NCBI GenBank assembly: GCA_900556455.1
Contig: USOV01000038.1
Coordinates: 1-7,993 of the forward strand
Direction of reading: 5' to 3'
Source: an uncultured Clostridium sp.
GTDB taxonomy: Bacteria > Bacillota > Clostridia > TANB77 > CAG-508
DNA length: 7,993 nucleotides
Part shown: piece after piece, positions 1-6,182 of the stretch
Layout: every line of letters starts with the position of its first letter
How positions within the stretch are numbered: position 1 is the first letter of the stretch
Position numbers and translations under genes: made by a program
Notes under the pieces: model-generated
Told to the model about the DNA's origin: nothing
Databases searched by the model: none
The model's input: the letters and a program-made list of their open reading frames with translations, nothing else

Positions 1-34
1 AAACCACGCGCTCTACCAACTGAGCCACACCCCG
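1..34 (-). tRNA. tRNA-Pro, 5' part only (cut by window edge)
   Basis: Read leftward from position 34, the sequence gives a 7-base acceptor strand CGGGGTG, a D-arm GCTC/GAGC with an AGTTGGTA loop, and the 5' strand of the anticodon stem. Position 1 falls exactly on the first anticodon base, which is U. A 5' CGGGG start followed by this body is typical of bacterial tRNA-Pro(UGG), but the other two anticodon bases and the 3' half lie outside the window, so the isotype is an inference. A matching sigma-A promoter lies just upstream at 53-81. Confidence 0.85.
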
Positions 35-52
35 AAAAACAAATGCTTAACT

Positions 53-81
53 ATAATACCACATCTTTTAGAAAAAATCAA
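53..81 (-). promoter_or_regulatory. Sigma-A promoter of tRNA-Pro
   Basis: On the minus strand, TTGATT (81-76) and TATTAT (58-53) are separated by exactly 17 bases. The predicted start point lies about ten bases before the tRNA 5' end. Upstream are A/T tracts spaced about 20 bases apart (72-77, 92-97, 111-117) that could act as an UP element or bend the DNA. Confidence 0.75.
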
Positions 82-98
82 CTGTTTTTAGAAAAAAT
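66..98. repeat. 13-base direct repeat, period 20
   Basis: TTTTAGAAAAAAT occurs at 66-78 and again at 86-98. The 20-base period is about two helical turns, so the A-tracts sit on the same DNA face. It lies upstream of the tRNA-Pro promoter and may simply be promoter-enhancing A/T-rich DNA. Confidence 0.6.
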
Positions 99-134
99 AT
101 TTAGATTCCTAAAAAAATATAGATAAAGGCAGTA

Positions 135-163
135 TTGTGAAAAAAGTTAGCTTATGATAAAAT
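135..163 (+). promoter_or_regulatory. Sigma-A promoter of the lipid kinase gene
   Basis: TTGTGA (135-140) and TAAAAT (158-163) are separated by 17 bases. Transcription would begin near 170, which is downstream of the ATG at 165. This supports the internal ATG at 198 as the true translation start. Confidence 0.65.
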
Positions 164-197
164 AATGATGAAATATAAAAATAAAGGGAAAAAAGTT

Positions 198-1070
198 ATG
201 AAATTTATATTTATAATAAACAGACAAGCAGGAAGAGAAAAATATAAGCAAGTTTTACCTAATATAGAAAAAGTATGTAATAAAAGAAATTTAGAATATG
301 AAATTAGGTTTATAGAGGAAAATTTGAATGCGGCAGAAATAGCAAACGAGTATAAAGATGGCGAAAATGTTATCTATATTGTTGGAGGAGATGGAACTCT
401 AACTAAAACTTTGCCAGGAATTATTGGAACAAATAATAAGATAGGCATAATACCATCGGGGTCTGGAAATGACACTTATAAAACAATAAAAAAATTACCA
501 AATGGTGAAACAAAAATAGATTTAGGAAGAATCAATGATGTATATTTTATAAACACAGCTTGCACTGGATTGGATGCAGAAGTGGCCAATAATTTGGATA
601 TTTTAAAAGAAACAAAAATTCCAACAAATCAATTATACAATGCAAGTATAATATATACTTTTGCAAAATATAAGTTTAGAAAAATTAAATTTATAACAAA
701 AATAAAAACGTTTGAAGCTAAATATAGTATGCTAAGTATATGCAATGGGGGATTTTATGGAGGCGGATTTAATGTTGCACCAAAAGCTTTATTAACAGAT
801 GGGTTGTTTGACATATATTATGCAGAAAAAATAAATAAGATTAGAATGATACCATTATTACTTAAGATGAAAAATGGAAAACATGAGGGAAAGAGATATA
901 TTCATAAGTTTAGAACAAATCATGTGGAACTTGAATTAGAAGAAAAAATCACATTTAATATTGATGGAGAAAAACTCGAGGGAGAAAGGTTTGTGATAGA
1001 TTTAATACCAGAGGCAATAACAATATATAATAATAATGAATTGGTAGAAGAAATTCTTAACGAAAAATAA
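198..1070 (+). CDS. Diacylglycerol kinase family lipid kinase (YegS/DgkB-like)
   Basis: The 290-residue product is a soluble ATP-dependent lipid kinase of the DAGK-catalytic/YegS/BmrU superfamily. Such enzymes phosphorylate diacylglycerol or a related membrane lipid at the inner membrane face and return it to phospholipid synthesis; the exact substrate cannot be read here. The N-terminus FIFIINRQAGR is the usual first strand and Asn loop, GGDGT lies near residues 63-67, and the PSGSGND motif lies near 86-92. The C-terminal half has NGGFYGGGF and an FNIDGE motif, both typical of the beta-sandwich domain. Length matches the family. An ATG at 165 is in frame but lacks a ribosome binding site and overlaps the promoter. 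The ATG at 198 has AAGGG about 9 bases upstream and begins the conserved fold. The gene is monocistronic and converges with tRNA-Arg. Confidence 0.93.
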   Translation: MKFIFIINRQAGREKYKQVLPNIEKVCNKRNLEYEIRFIEENLNAAEIANEYKDGENVIYIVGGDGTLTKTLPGIIGTNNKIGIIPSGSGNDTYKTIKKLPNGETKIDLGRINDVYFINTACTGLDAEVANNLDILKETKIPTNQLYNASIIYTFAKYKFRKIKFITKIKTFEAKYSMLSICNGGFYGGGFNVAPKALLTDGLFDIYYAEKINKIRMIPLLLKMKNGKHEGKRYIHKFRTNHVELELEEKITFNIDGEKLEGERFVIDLIPEAITIYNNNELVEEILNEK

Positions 1071-1103
1071 AGAAGTTCTTGAACATATAGTTCAAAGAAC
1101 TTC
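1060..1103 (-). terminator. Intrinsic terminator of tRNA-Arg
   Basis: GAAGTTCTTGAAC (1072-1084) pairs with GTTC-A-AAGAACTTC (1090-1103) as a 13-bp stem with one bulged A and a 5-base loop. Read leftward, the stem is followed by TTTATTTTTC. It begins two bases before the tRNA CCA end, and its U-tract overlaps the lipid kinase stop codon. On the plus strand no T-run follows, so it would end the kinase transcript only poorly. Confidence 0.8.
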
Positions 1104-1105
1104 AA

Positions 1106-1182
<77 letters not shown>

Positions 1183-1200
1183 AAAATCAAATACTAATAT

Positions 1201-1229
1201 ATTATAGCTTTTTCTTAGCGAATAATCAA
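1201..1229 (-). promoter_or_regulatory. Sigma-A promoter of tRNA-Arg
   Basis: On the minus strand, TTGATT (1229-1224) and a perfect TATAAT (1206-1201) are separated by 17 bases. The start point would be near 1194, about a dozen bases before the tRNA 5' end. The -35 box is identical to that of the tRNA-Pro promoter. Confidence 0.85.
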
Positions 1230-1318
1230 GCAATTTAAGAAATATTTATCATAATAAGTATAAATTTAAAAAAATGGAAATATAATATAGAAGGTATTAA
1301 AAATTTTAGCTAGAGGGG

Positions 1319-1347
1319 TTGACAAGGGTATTCCAAAAGTGTATACT
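1319..1347 (+). promoter_or_regulatory. Near-consensus sigma-A promoter of tRNA-fMet
   Basis: A perfect TTGACA (1319-1324) and TATACT (1342-1347) are separated by 17 bases, with the start expected near 1354. This is among the strongest promoters in the window, fitting a stable-RNA gene. Confidence 0.9.
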
Positions 1348-1364
1348 ATTTAAGTACTAAATAC

Positions 1365-1440
1365 CGCGGGATGGAGCAGTTGGCAGCTCGTTGGGCTCAT
1401 AACCCAAAGGTCGGTAGTTCGAGTCTACCTCCCGCAACCA
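1365..1440 (+). tRNA. Initiator tRNA-fMet (anticodon CAT)
   Basis: This is a complete 76-base tRNA with an encoded CCA. The loop CTCATAA gives anticodon CAT. Two features mark it as the initiator rather than an elongator: the first acceptor position is an unpaired C1/A72, and the anticodon stem TTGGG/CCCAA carries the three consecutive G-C pairs needed for P-site binding. The C1/A72 mismatch permits formylation. It is a single-gene unit with its own promoter and terminator. Confidence 0.96.
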
Positions 1441-1450
1441 AAAAATATGA

Positions 1451-1475
1451 AGTAGGGAAGTTACCTACTTTTTTT
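1451..1475 (+). terminator. Intrinsic terminator of tRNA-fMet
   Basis: AAGTAGG (1451-1457) and CCTACTT (1465-1471) form a 7-bp stem with a 7-base loop, followed directly by a T-run. It lies 10 bases past the tRNA CCA end. Confidence 0.85.
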
Positions 1476-1559
1476 ATTGCATTTGAAAATAATTGTAGAT
1501 GATATTTTTAGGGTATGATGTAATAATTTAAATAAAAATAATATAAGGGGGGCTATATT

Positions 1560-1919
1560 ATGCCCAATATTTCTACAGGTATAAATACAGATTCAAGCTT
1601 TATAAATCTAAAAGCTATCACAATGAAAGAAGTAAAACCAGAGGTTGAGGAACTATTGGTGGAAGACGAAACAATAGTGTGTGCATTTAAAACTATTAGG
1701 GATCAGGTTATATTTACAACAAATAGAATTTTTGTAATAAATGTAAAAGGAGTTACAGGTAAAAAGGTTGCATATTTTTCTTATCCATATTCGAAGATAC
1801 AATACTATGGAATTGAAACAGCAGGCTTTTTAGACATAGATAGCGAACTAATTCTTACATTTAGCAATGGACACAGATTACAATTTGATTTTAAATCAAA
1901 GTTGATATTAGAAAAATAA
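1560..1919 (+). CDS. Small bacterial PH-domain protein
   Basis: The 119-residue product is a single bacterial pleckstrin-homology-type domain. The core has the alternating strands expected of the fold: an acidic entry segment (KEVKPEVEELLVEDE, about residues 23-37), then DQVIFTTNRIFVINVKG and KVAYFSYPYSKIQYYGIET, and finally SELILTFSNGHRLQFDF. This is the usual pattern of the soluble PF08000-like bPH family, whose cellular role is unknown. The C-terminus stops soon after the last strand, where many relatives have a further helix, so a slight truncation is possible. A strong AAGGGGGG site (1545-1552) sits 7 bases before the ATG. No clean promoter is visible, although TATGAT at 1514-1519 could be a -10 box. 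A terminator follows, so it is monocistronic. Confidence 0.85.
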   Translation: MPNISTGINTDSSFINLKAITMKEVKPEVEELLVEDETIVCAFKTIRDQVIFTTNRIFVINVKGVTGKKVAYFSYPYSKIQYYGIETAGFLDIDSELILTFSNGHRLQFDFKSKLILEK

Positions 1920-1962
1920 ACTCAGTTATATCAAAATATGTTTTATAAAATATAAAAAAAAA

Positions 1963-2001
1963 GAAGGCCTAAGTGAGATGGATTTTCACTTAGGTCTTTT
2001 T
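1963..2001 (+). terminator. Intrinsic terminator after the PH-domain gene
   Basis: AAGGCCTAAGTGA (1964-1976) pairs with TCACTTAGGTCTT (1986-1998), a 13-bp stem with one G-U pair and a 9-base loop. A T-run follows at 1997-2001. The A-rich 5' flank means it could also work leftward. Confidence 0.88.
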
Positions 2002-2123
2002 ACGTAGAATTTTAAGAGATTGTTGTACTTGAAAGTAGATTTTTTGTGCAAAATTTATAATTTATTGCAAATTTCGACAAAATTTTTAAAAGAAAATTGA
2101 TAGGATATTAAAGGGGTAGATAT

Positions 2124-2659
2124 ATGTGAAAAAATATTGTAAAAATAAAACAAAGTGCAATAATTATTTTAAGTGTAATTTGAGTAGGAAGAATAACATT
2201 AGCATATCAAGGAAAAAACAGATTTTAGAAGTGGGCATAATGATATTGAAAATAAAAACGCTTGGGGAAGCTATCATTATCATTGCGGAAAAAATCCAGC
2301 ACATTTGTATAGTAATAAAGTATGCCTATATTTAACCAGCTCATCATCAAATGAAAATACTAGGTCAAATTCTGCAGAAACAAATATAAAGCCGACGACT
2401 GTAGAACCAAACAATGTGAAGATAGATGAAGACGTAAAAGAATCAAATAATGTAAAAACAAATGAAGACATAAAAGAGTTCAATAAAGAAGAAAAATCTA
2501 GAGTATCAAATATAACAATATCTCCACAAAACGAAGCCACAGAAAATGGTGTGGAAGATGAAGAAAAACAAGAAAATTCCGGCATTGCAGGAGAATTATT
2601 AACATTAAGGCTTACTAGGCGAAGAACATTGGGGAGATAAAAAAGGGAAAATAAAATAG
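2124..2659 (+). pseudogene. Decayed YHYH-motif exported protein gene (multiple frameshifts)
   Basis: Three reading frames join into one recognisable protein. A ribosome site AAAGGGG (2110-2116) precedes ATG 2124, but TGA is the second codon; a GTG at 2126 opens another frame. The 2124 frame then gives a signal-peptide-like stretch (IVKIKQSAIIILSVI), broken by TGA at 2181-2183, and continues through LAYQGKN. The frame then shifts to KTDFRSGHNDIENKN and SYHYHCGKNPAHLY, which closely resembles the YHYHCGG-type motif of secreted Firmicute proteins. A long Ser/Asn/Glu/Lys-rich linker follows. Near 2612 an extra base shifts the frame again: the shifted frame reads LTLGLLGEEHWGDKKGKIK and stops at 2657-2659, matching the usual C-terminal hydrophobic tail of the family. 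Conserved positions in the motif are also eroded. Calling either open fragment a separate gene would be misleading. Confidence 0.75.
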
Positions 2660-2680
2660 ATAAGTGAGGGAGGTACTTAG

Positions 2681-3277
2681 ATGAAAAATTGGACGTATAA
2701 AGTATATAGTGTAATTATATTAATGATAGTATTAATAACCGGAACATTTGAATCAATACTTCATAATACAAACGAATTAATGTCCATAATTTCAAGTTAT
2801 GTTCAAACTATATGTATAGTAGTACAAAGCATACTACTATTTAAGCAATTAGATCTTAGCCAAATAATTGAAGAAAAAACAAGAGAGGAAAATAAAGGGA
2901 TATTTATATTAGATAACACAAATATAATAACAAGTAGAGAAGAAGAATCAAATAATAAATATGATTTAAGTAAGCCTATATTTTTCCATAACAGAGGAAA
3001 TGATCATGTCATTTTAAAAGCAGCTTACATAAATGGAGAAATAGTAGGCAAAGGGTATAGAACATTTTTTACCAATTTAGATCAATATTCAAAATTGCTT
3101 TTAGATTTGAAAGTGAGCAAAGAAGAATTAAAAAAAGACATTTTAAAATTTGATATTGATTTGCTTTTGGAAAATTTAAAGGGATATAATTATATTGAAA
3201 AAGTAGAAATTAGATTTAAAAAAGATAGAGAAGAAGAAATATATAACTTAGATTTATTTAATATAAAGTTGAGCTAA
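2681..3277 (+). CDS. Hypothetical membrane-anchored protein, two N-terminal helices
   Basis: The 198-residue product is not recognised. Residues about 8-26 and 34-55 are hydrophobic and form a likely helical hairpin in the membrane. The remaining roughly 140 residues are charged, rich in Lys, Glu, Asn and Ile, and probably cytoplasmic. Part of this domain (SKPIFFHNRGNDHVILKAAY and later strands) looks like a beta-rich fold, but no motif assigns a function. The ribosome site GAGGGAGG (2666-2673), 7 bases before the ATG, is excellent, and the frame is intact, so it is probably expressed. It begins 21 bases after the decayed YHYH gene and may have been its operon partner; no separate promoter is apparent. 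It is followed by a strong terminator. Confidence 0.78.
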   Translation: MKNWTYKVYSVIILMIVLITGTFESILHNTNELMSIISSYVQTICIVVQSILLFKQLDLSQIIEEKTREENKGIFILDNTNIITSREEESNNKYDLSKPIFFHNRGNDHVILKAAYINGEIVGKGYRTFFTNLDQYSKLLLDLKVSKEELKKDILKFDIDLLLENLKGYNYIEKVEIRFKKDREEEIYNLDLFNIKLS

Positions 3278-3338
3278 AAGAGATTTACTCATAACTCTAA
3301 GGCGAGTTTGAAATAATTTTGCTTTACAATTTTGATTT

Positions 3339-3373
3339 AATCGTTACAGCTTGAGTGGTTGTAGCGATTTTTT
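3339..3373 (+). terminator. Strong intrinsic terminator after the membrane-protein gene
   Basis: AATCGTTACAGC (3339-3350) pairs over 12 positions with GTTGTAGCGATT (3358-3369), including two G-U pairs, with a 7-base loop. A T-run follows at 3368-3373. It marks the end of the chromosomal-looking transcription unit. Confidence 0.9.
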
Positions 3374-3485
3374 CTATTCTTCAATTAGTTAACAATAATG
3401 ACTAAAAATAGGCATTTTATGTCAAATTGGGGAAAAGTTGGGGAAGAAAATATCCCAAAACGTTTATATTTCTAATAAAAATTCA

Positions 3486-3531
3486 GTAAAAGACTATGGG
3501 AAACCTAATTTTATAAATAGTAGTCTTTTAC
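3486..3531. repeat. 11-bp perfect inverted repeat near the element end
   Basis: GTAAAAGACTA (3486-3496) is repeated in reverse complement as TAGTCTTTTAC (3521-3531), with a 24-base spacer. A near copy, TAGTCTTTAC, lies at 7562-7571 in the xis promoter. It could be a recombinase or excisionase binding site. No strong T-run follows, so a terminator is less likely. Confidence 0.6.
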
Positions 3532-3543
3532 GTTACAACATAT

Positions 3544-3587
3544 AATCGTTGGAACAAAATTAAGGATTTTGACAACGATTTATTTTT
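3544..3587 (+). terminator. Two-part hairpin with T-rich tail facing the integrase
   Basis: AATCGTTG (3544-3551) pairs with CAACGATT (3573-3580), and inside it CAAAAT (3555-3560) pairs with ATTTTG (3566-3571) around a 5-base loop. TTATTTTTAT follows on the plus strand. No rightward gene precedes it in the integrated state. It may end rightward transcription arriving through the joined ends when the element is circular. Confidence 0.5.
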
Positions 3588-3596
3588 ATCGTGAAA

Positions 3597-3638
3597 AGTC
3601 TAATGACTTTAGTGAAATCTGAAAAAAGATTTTAGACT
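3597..3638 (-). terminator. Inverted repeats at the integrase 3' end, possible weak terminator
   Basis: AGTCTAA (3597-3603) and TTAGACT (3632-3638) are inverted and overlap the integrase stop codon. Inside lie AAAGTC/GACTTT (3595-3600 and 3605-3610) and AAATC/GATTT. Read leftward, the outer stem is followed by TTTTC. It is a weak terminator candidate for the leftward operon, or a protein-binding site. Confidence 0.4.
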
Positions 3639-4831
3639 AATTTTTGTTGTGGTAGTAGCAAGTTTTCTAAAGCATTTCCTGCATTTCTATTATGAGAAAT
3701 AATAGGATGCACATAGAAATTAAATGTTGTTGTAATTTGTGCATGTCCAAGTCTTGCTGCTACAACTGCTACATCAATATTTTGTGATATTAGAAGTGTA
3801 GCATTTGTGTGTCTTAATCCGTGAAAATTAATTACAGGTAGTCCTATTTGACCAACATATTTTACAAACCATTTGCTTATTGTAGAAGGGTGCATAGGTT
3901 TGCCATCAAATTGTACAAATAACCTATTAGAATCAGTCCATAATTCACCACAGAACGATTTTTGTTCATCATACCATAACTTATATTGCTCAAGTAGAGA
4001 AACAACGAAATCTGGAATTGCAACTTCTCTGATAGAACTTTCTGTTTTAGGTGTTTTTGTAAATACACCTTTGTCAGCTAAATATTGACTAGAACGATTT
4101 ATACTAACAATTCCTGTTTTTAAATCAATATCTTGCCATTCTAATCCCATTAATTCGCCTAAACGAACACCAGTAAATATTGTAAGAATGATTGCAACTT
4201 TATATTTTATTTGATCTTCACCAAGTAAGGATAGATTGTGTAATAATATTTTACATTGCTCATCATCATAGTATCTTCTTTTTGGCTTTCTTGCTTTTGG
4301 TGGTTGAACACGTTCAGCAGGATTAGATATAATTAGTTGCCAATATACTGCTTTATGAAGCATTGCTCTTAATAATCTGTGATGTTCTAATATTGTTTTA
4401 CCAGATAAGGGTTTTAATGTTTTCTTACCATTGTTCCCTTTTTTTCTAACTAACTGAGTATCTCTACTAAGTAAATCATAAAAATGCATGATGTCAGTTG
4501 GTTTGATTTTGTTAATATAGAAATGTCCAAAGTAGGGTAGAAGCCTTGTTTCTAATATTCTACAATATCTCTTGTATGTTGATGGTGCTAGTTCTTTTGA
4601 TGCATAGTCTCTTTTCCATATTTCTGTGAATTCAGAGAATTTTAAGGATTTGCCTTCTACAAACATTCCGTTTTGAACATCAGCAACGAATTTTGCTAGT
4701 TCTATTTCGGCTTCTTTTTTGGTTCCGTGTATTGTTTTTGTTTTCTTTATAGGTTTTCCTTGCAAGTCGTATCCTGCAAGACATACTAGTCTGTAACTAT
4801 TTTTTCCTCTTTTTTCAATACTCCCAGCCAT
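3632..4831 (-). CDS. int: Tyrosine recombinase/integrase
   Basis: The 399-residue site-specific recombinase catalyses integration and, with an excisionase, excision of the element. Residues 1-50 form an arm-type DNA-binding domain, about 65-165 the SAM-like core-binding domain, and about 190-380 the catalytic domain. The full catalytic set is visible: Arg223 in TGVRLGEL, Lys262 in TKTPKTE, His337 and Arg340 in FHGLRHT, His363 in ARLGHA, and the nucleophile Tyr373 in TTTFNFYVH. Length matches Tn916-type and phage integrases of Firmicutes. A GTG at 4843 is in frame but lies inside the ribosome site AAAGGAGGTG. ATG 4831 is the better start, 9 bases beyond that site. Only 49 bases separate it from the ApeA-like gene upstream, so it is probably the last gene of that operon. 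Confidence 0.97.
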   Translation of the reverse strand: MAGSIEKRGKNSYRLVCLAGYDLQGKPIKKTKTIHGTKKEAEIELAKFVADVQNGMFVEGKSLKFSEFTEIWKRDYASKELAPSTYKRYCRILETRLLPYFGHFYINKIKPTDIMHFYDLLSRDTQLVRKKGNNGKKTLKPLSGKTILEHHRLLRAMLHKAVYWQLIISNPAERVQPPKARKPKRRYYDDEQCKILLHNLSLLGEDQIKYKVAIILTIFTGVRLGELMGLEWQDIDLKTGIVSINRSSQYLADKGVFTKTPKTESSIREVAIPDFVVSLLEQYKLWYDEQKSFCGELWTDSNRLFVQFDGKPMHPSTISKWFVKYVGQIGLPVINFHGLRHTNATLLISQNIDVAVVAARLGHAQITTTFNFYVHPIISHNRNAGNALENLLLPQQKLV

Positions 4832-4880
4832 TACCTTTTTCACCTCCTTTCAGGCATAACTATGGGTGGGAGAGGATAAA

Positions 4881-6170
4881 TTATATCAGATTATTGCTAT
4901 CGTAATAAAAATCTTTAAAAGATATATAATTGTGTCTAGAAATATCTAAACCAAGTAACTTATAGATATTCAATAAAATAATATCTTGTATGAAATATGA
5001 ATACCAAAATTGTTGGTCATATGTTAAAGGTTTAGATTTTTGCTTTGTCTTATAATGAATATAGTGAATTCTGGCAGATTTTATATTTTCAGAAATTTTA
5101 TTGATTTCACTATATGTAAAGTTATATATTTCATTAACATTAGTTATTAGGGATTTTACCATATCAATATAAAAAGGATCATCACAGTTTGCTTTTTTTA
5201 TCTTACTTAATGATAAAGCAGCGTCAAAGTTATAATTTCTAGAATAATATTCTAACATAGTTGTAGCGTTGATGAATCTGGTTAAATTAGGTACTTTATA
5301 TTGAGTTACATTATAGTATAACTCAAGTAATGGATATAATTGATTATATTGTTTTATAAAGTTATTATAAATTACTTCTATATTATTTATATTTTCTATT
5401 TTTAAGCATCTATGAGAAAGCATTTCTTCTAAATCAGCATTTTCTAAAAATTCATCATTATTATTGCAATCAAATAATTCTACGGCATTGTCGTTTATAT
5501 AGATTAATTGTTTTTTTACATATATAGGCTGCTTTAGTATAATCATCAGAAAATTTCTAAGCATGTATATGTTTTCAAGTGCTTTATTTATGTTTATAGG
5601 TCTAAAATGATTAAATTCTACTTGTGACATTCTATTTACCGATAGAGAATGCCTATTTTCTTCCATACTACAATAAAACAAAATATTCATGAAATAAGAA
5701 GAAGTATTTATTTTATAATTATGAGTATTTGAATCATAATCAATAGTTTTCAAATCAGACATTAGAGATTTTCCTTCAGAAAGTAAATCTAAATTCTTAT
5801 AAAAAGCGGAATATTTTGTTATTTTACTTAATGAAGTTTTAGATAAATTTTTGTCAAGTATTAATCTATCAATAATGAAGTTTGCGGTAGCATTTTCAAT
5901 TGTATCTTTAGTACAATTCATACTGCTAGAAATTCCGATATTTATACAGTTTATGAAAAAGATTTTTTGATTATTAAATAAAAACTTTCCCAATATAATA
6001 TCATAGTTTTTATCTAAGTTTCTCCATTCACTAATATTTTTAGTCATATTTATTTTTAATATTAGTCTATTGTTATTTACAGCTAAAATAGCATCATAAA
6101 TTTTCTTTTTAATAGTTATTTTTATAGATAAATTATTAAAATCTTGCCATTTTCTAAATTCATAAGACAT
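4881..6170 (-). CDS. ApeA-like protein with C-terminal HEPN domain (candidate anti-phage effector)
   Basis: The 429-residue product resembles ApeA-type proteins: an N-terminal beta-rich ApeA domain, a middle helical part and a C-terminal HEPN domain. The N-terminal part has IYDAILAVNNNRLILKI (about residues 24-40) and the family-like YDIILGKFLFNNQKIFFINC (56-75). The C-terminal segment has Arg367-X4-His372 (SARIHYIHY), the R-X4-6-H signature of HEPN ribonucleases, followed by a long helix as in ApeA. Known ApeA proteins stop phage by abortive infection, and many HEPN proteins cleave tRNA or mRNA; that activity is inferred here. The residue after Arg is Ile rather than the more usual Asn, Asp or His. 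AGGAGGT (6184-6178) precedes the ATG by 7 bases and overlaps the stop of the DUF6076-like gene, so translation is probably coupled. The assignment is by motif memory, not a search. Confidence 0.7.
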   Translation of the reverse strand: MSYEFRKWQDFNNLSIKITIKKKIYDAILAVNNNRLILKINMTKNISEWRNLDKNYDIILGKFLFNNQKIFFINCINIGISSSMNCTKDTIENATANFIIDRLILDKNLSKTSLSKITKYSAFYKNLDLLSEGKSLMSDLKTIDYDSNTHNYKINTSSYFMNILFYCSMEENRHSLSVNRMSQVEFNHFRPININKALENIYMLRNFLMIILKQPIYVKKQLIYINDNAVELFDCNNNDEFLENADLEEMLSHRCLKIENINNIEVIYNNFIKQYNQLYPLLELYYNVTQYKVPNLTRFINATTMLEYYSRNYNFDAALSLSKIKKANCDDPFYIDMVKSLITNVNEIYNFTYSEINKISENIKSARIHYIHYKTKQKSKPLTYDQQFWYSYFIQDIILLNIYKLLGLDISRHNYISFKDFYYDSNNLI

Positions 6171-6182
6171 AGATATTACCTC

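Larger units (their letters stand above)
3374..3630. other. Non-coding left-end segment, probable attL region
   Basis: The 257 bases between the chromosomal terminator and the integrase hold no convincing gene. They contain a tandem TTGGGGAA pair (3427-3434 and 3438-3445), an 11-bp inverted repeat (3486-3531), a hairpin with a T-rich tail (3544-3587) and an inverted repeat overlapping the integrase stop (3597-3638). An attachment core is expected here because an element's integrase normally lies next to one end. The core itself cannot be named without the right end or an empty site. Confidence 0.5.

Noticed and set aside
2124..2183. TGA read as tryptophan (recoding) in the YHYH gene
   Set aside because: Both TGA codons could give a plausible signal peptide if read as Trp, but the frame also breaks twice later, and the intact genes nearby show no in-frame TGA. 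Decay explains it more simply.
2126..2335. 69-codon frame from GTG 2126 as a separate small gene
   Set aside because: Its translation is Lys/Asn/Ile-rich without family features, while the other two frames over the same bases give the signal peptide and YHYH motif. It is a product of frameshifted pseudogene sequence.
2305..2640. 111-codon frame as an independent protein
   Set aside because: Its start codon lies inside the YHYHCG...HLY motif, so it is the linker and altered tail of the decayed gene rather than a gene of its own.
3873..4088. Open frames on both strands within the integrase
   Set aside because: They are out-of-frame shadows of a strongly conserved catalytic-domain coding region, without ribosome sites.
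4840..4857. Five-codon leader frame (MPERR) before int
   Set aside because: It ends inside the integrase ribosome site and could be a coupling leader, but so short a frame is expected by chance and nothing else supports it.
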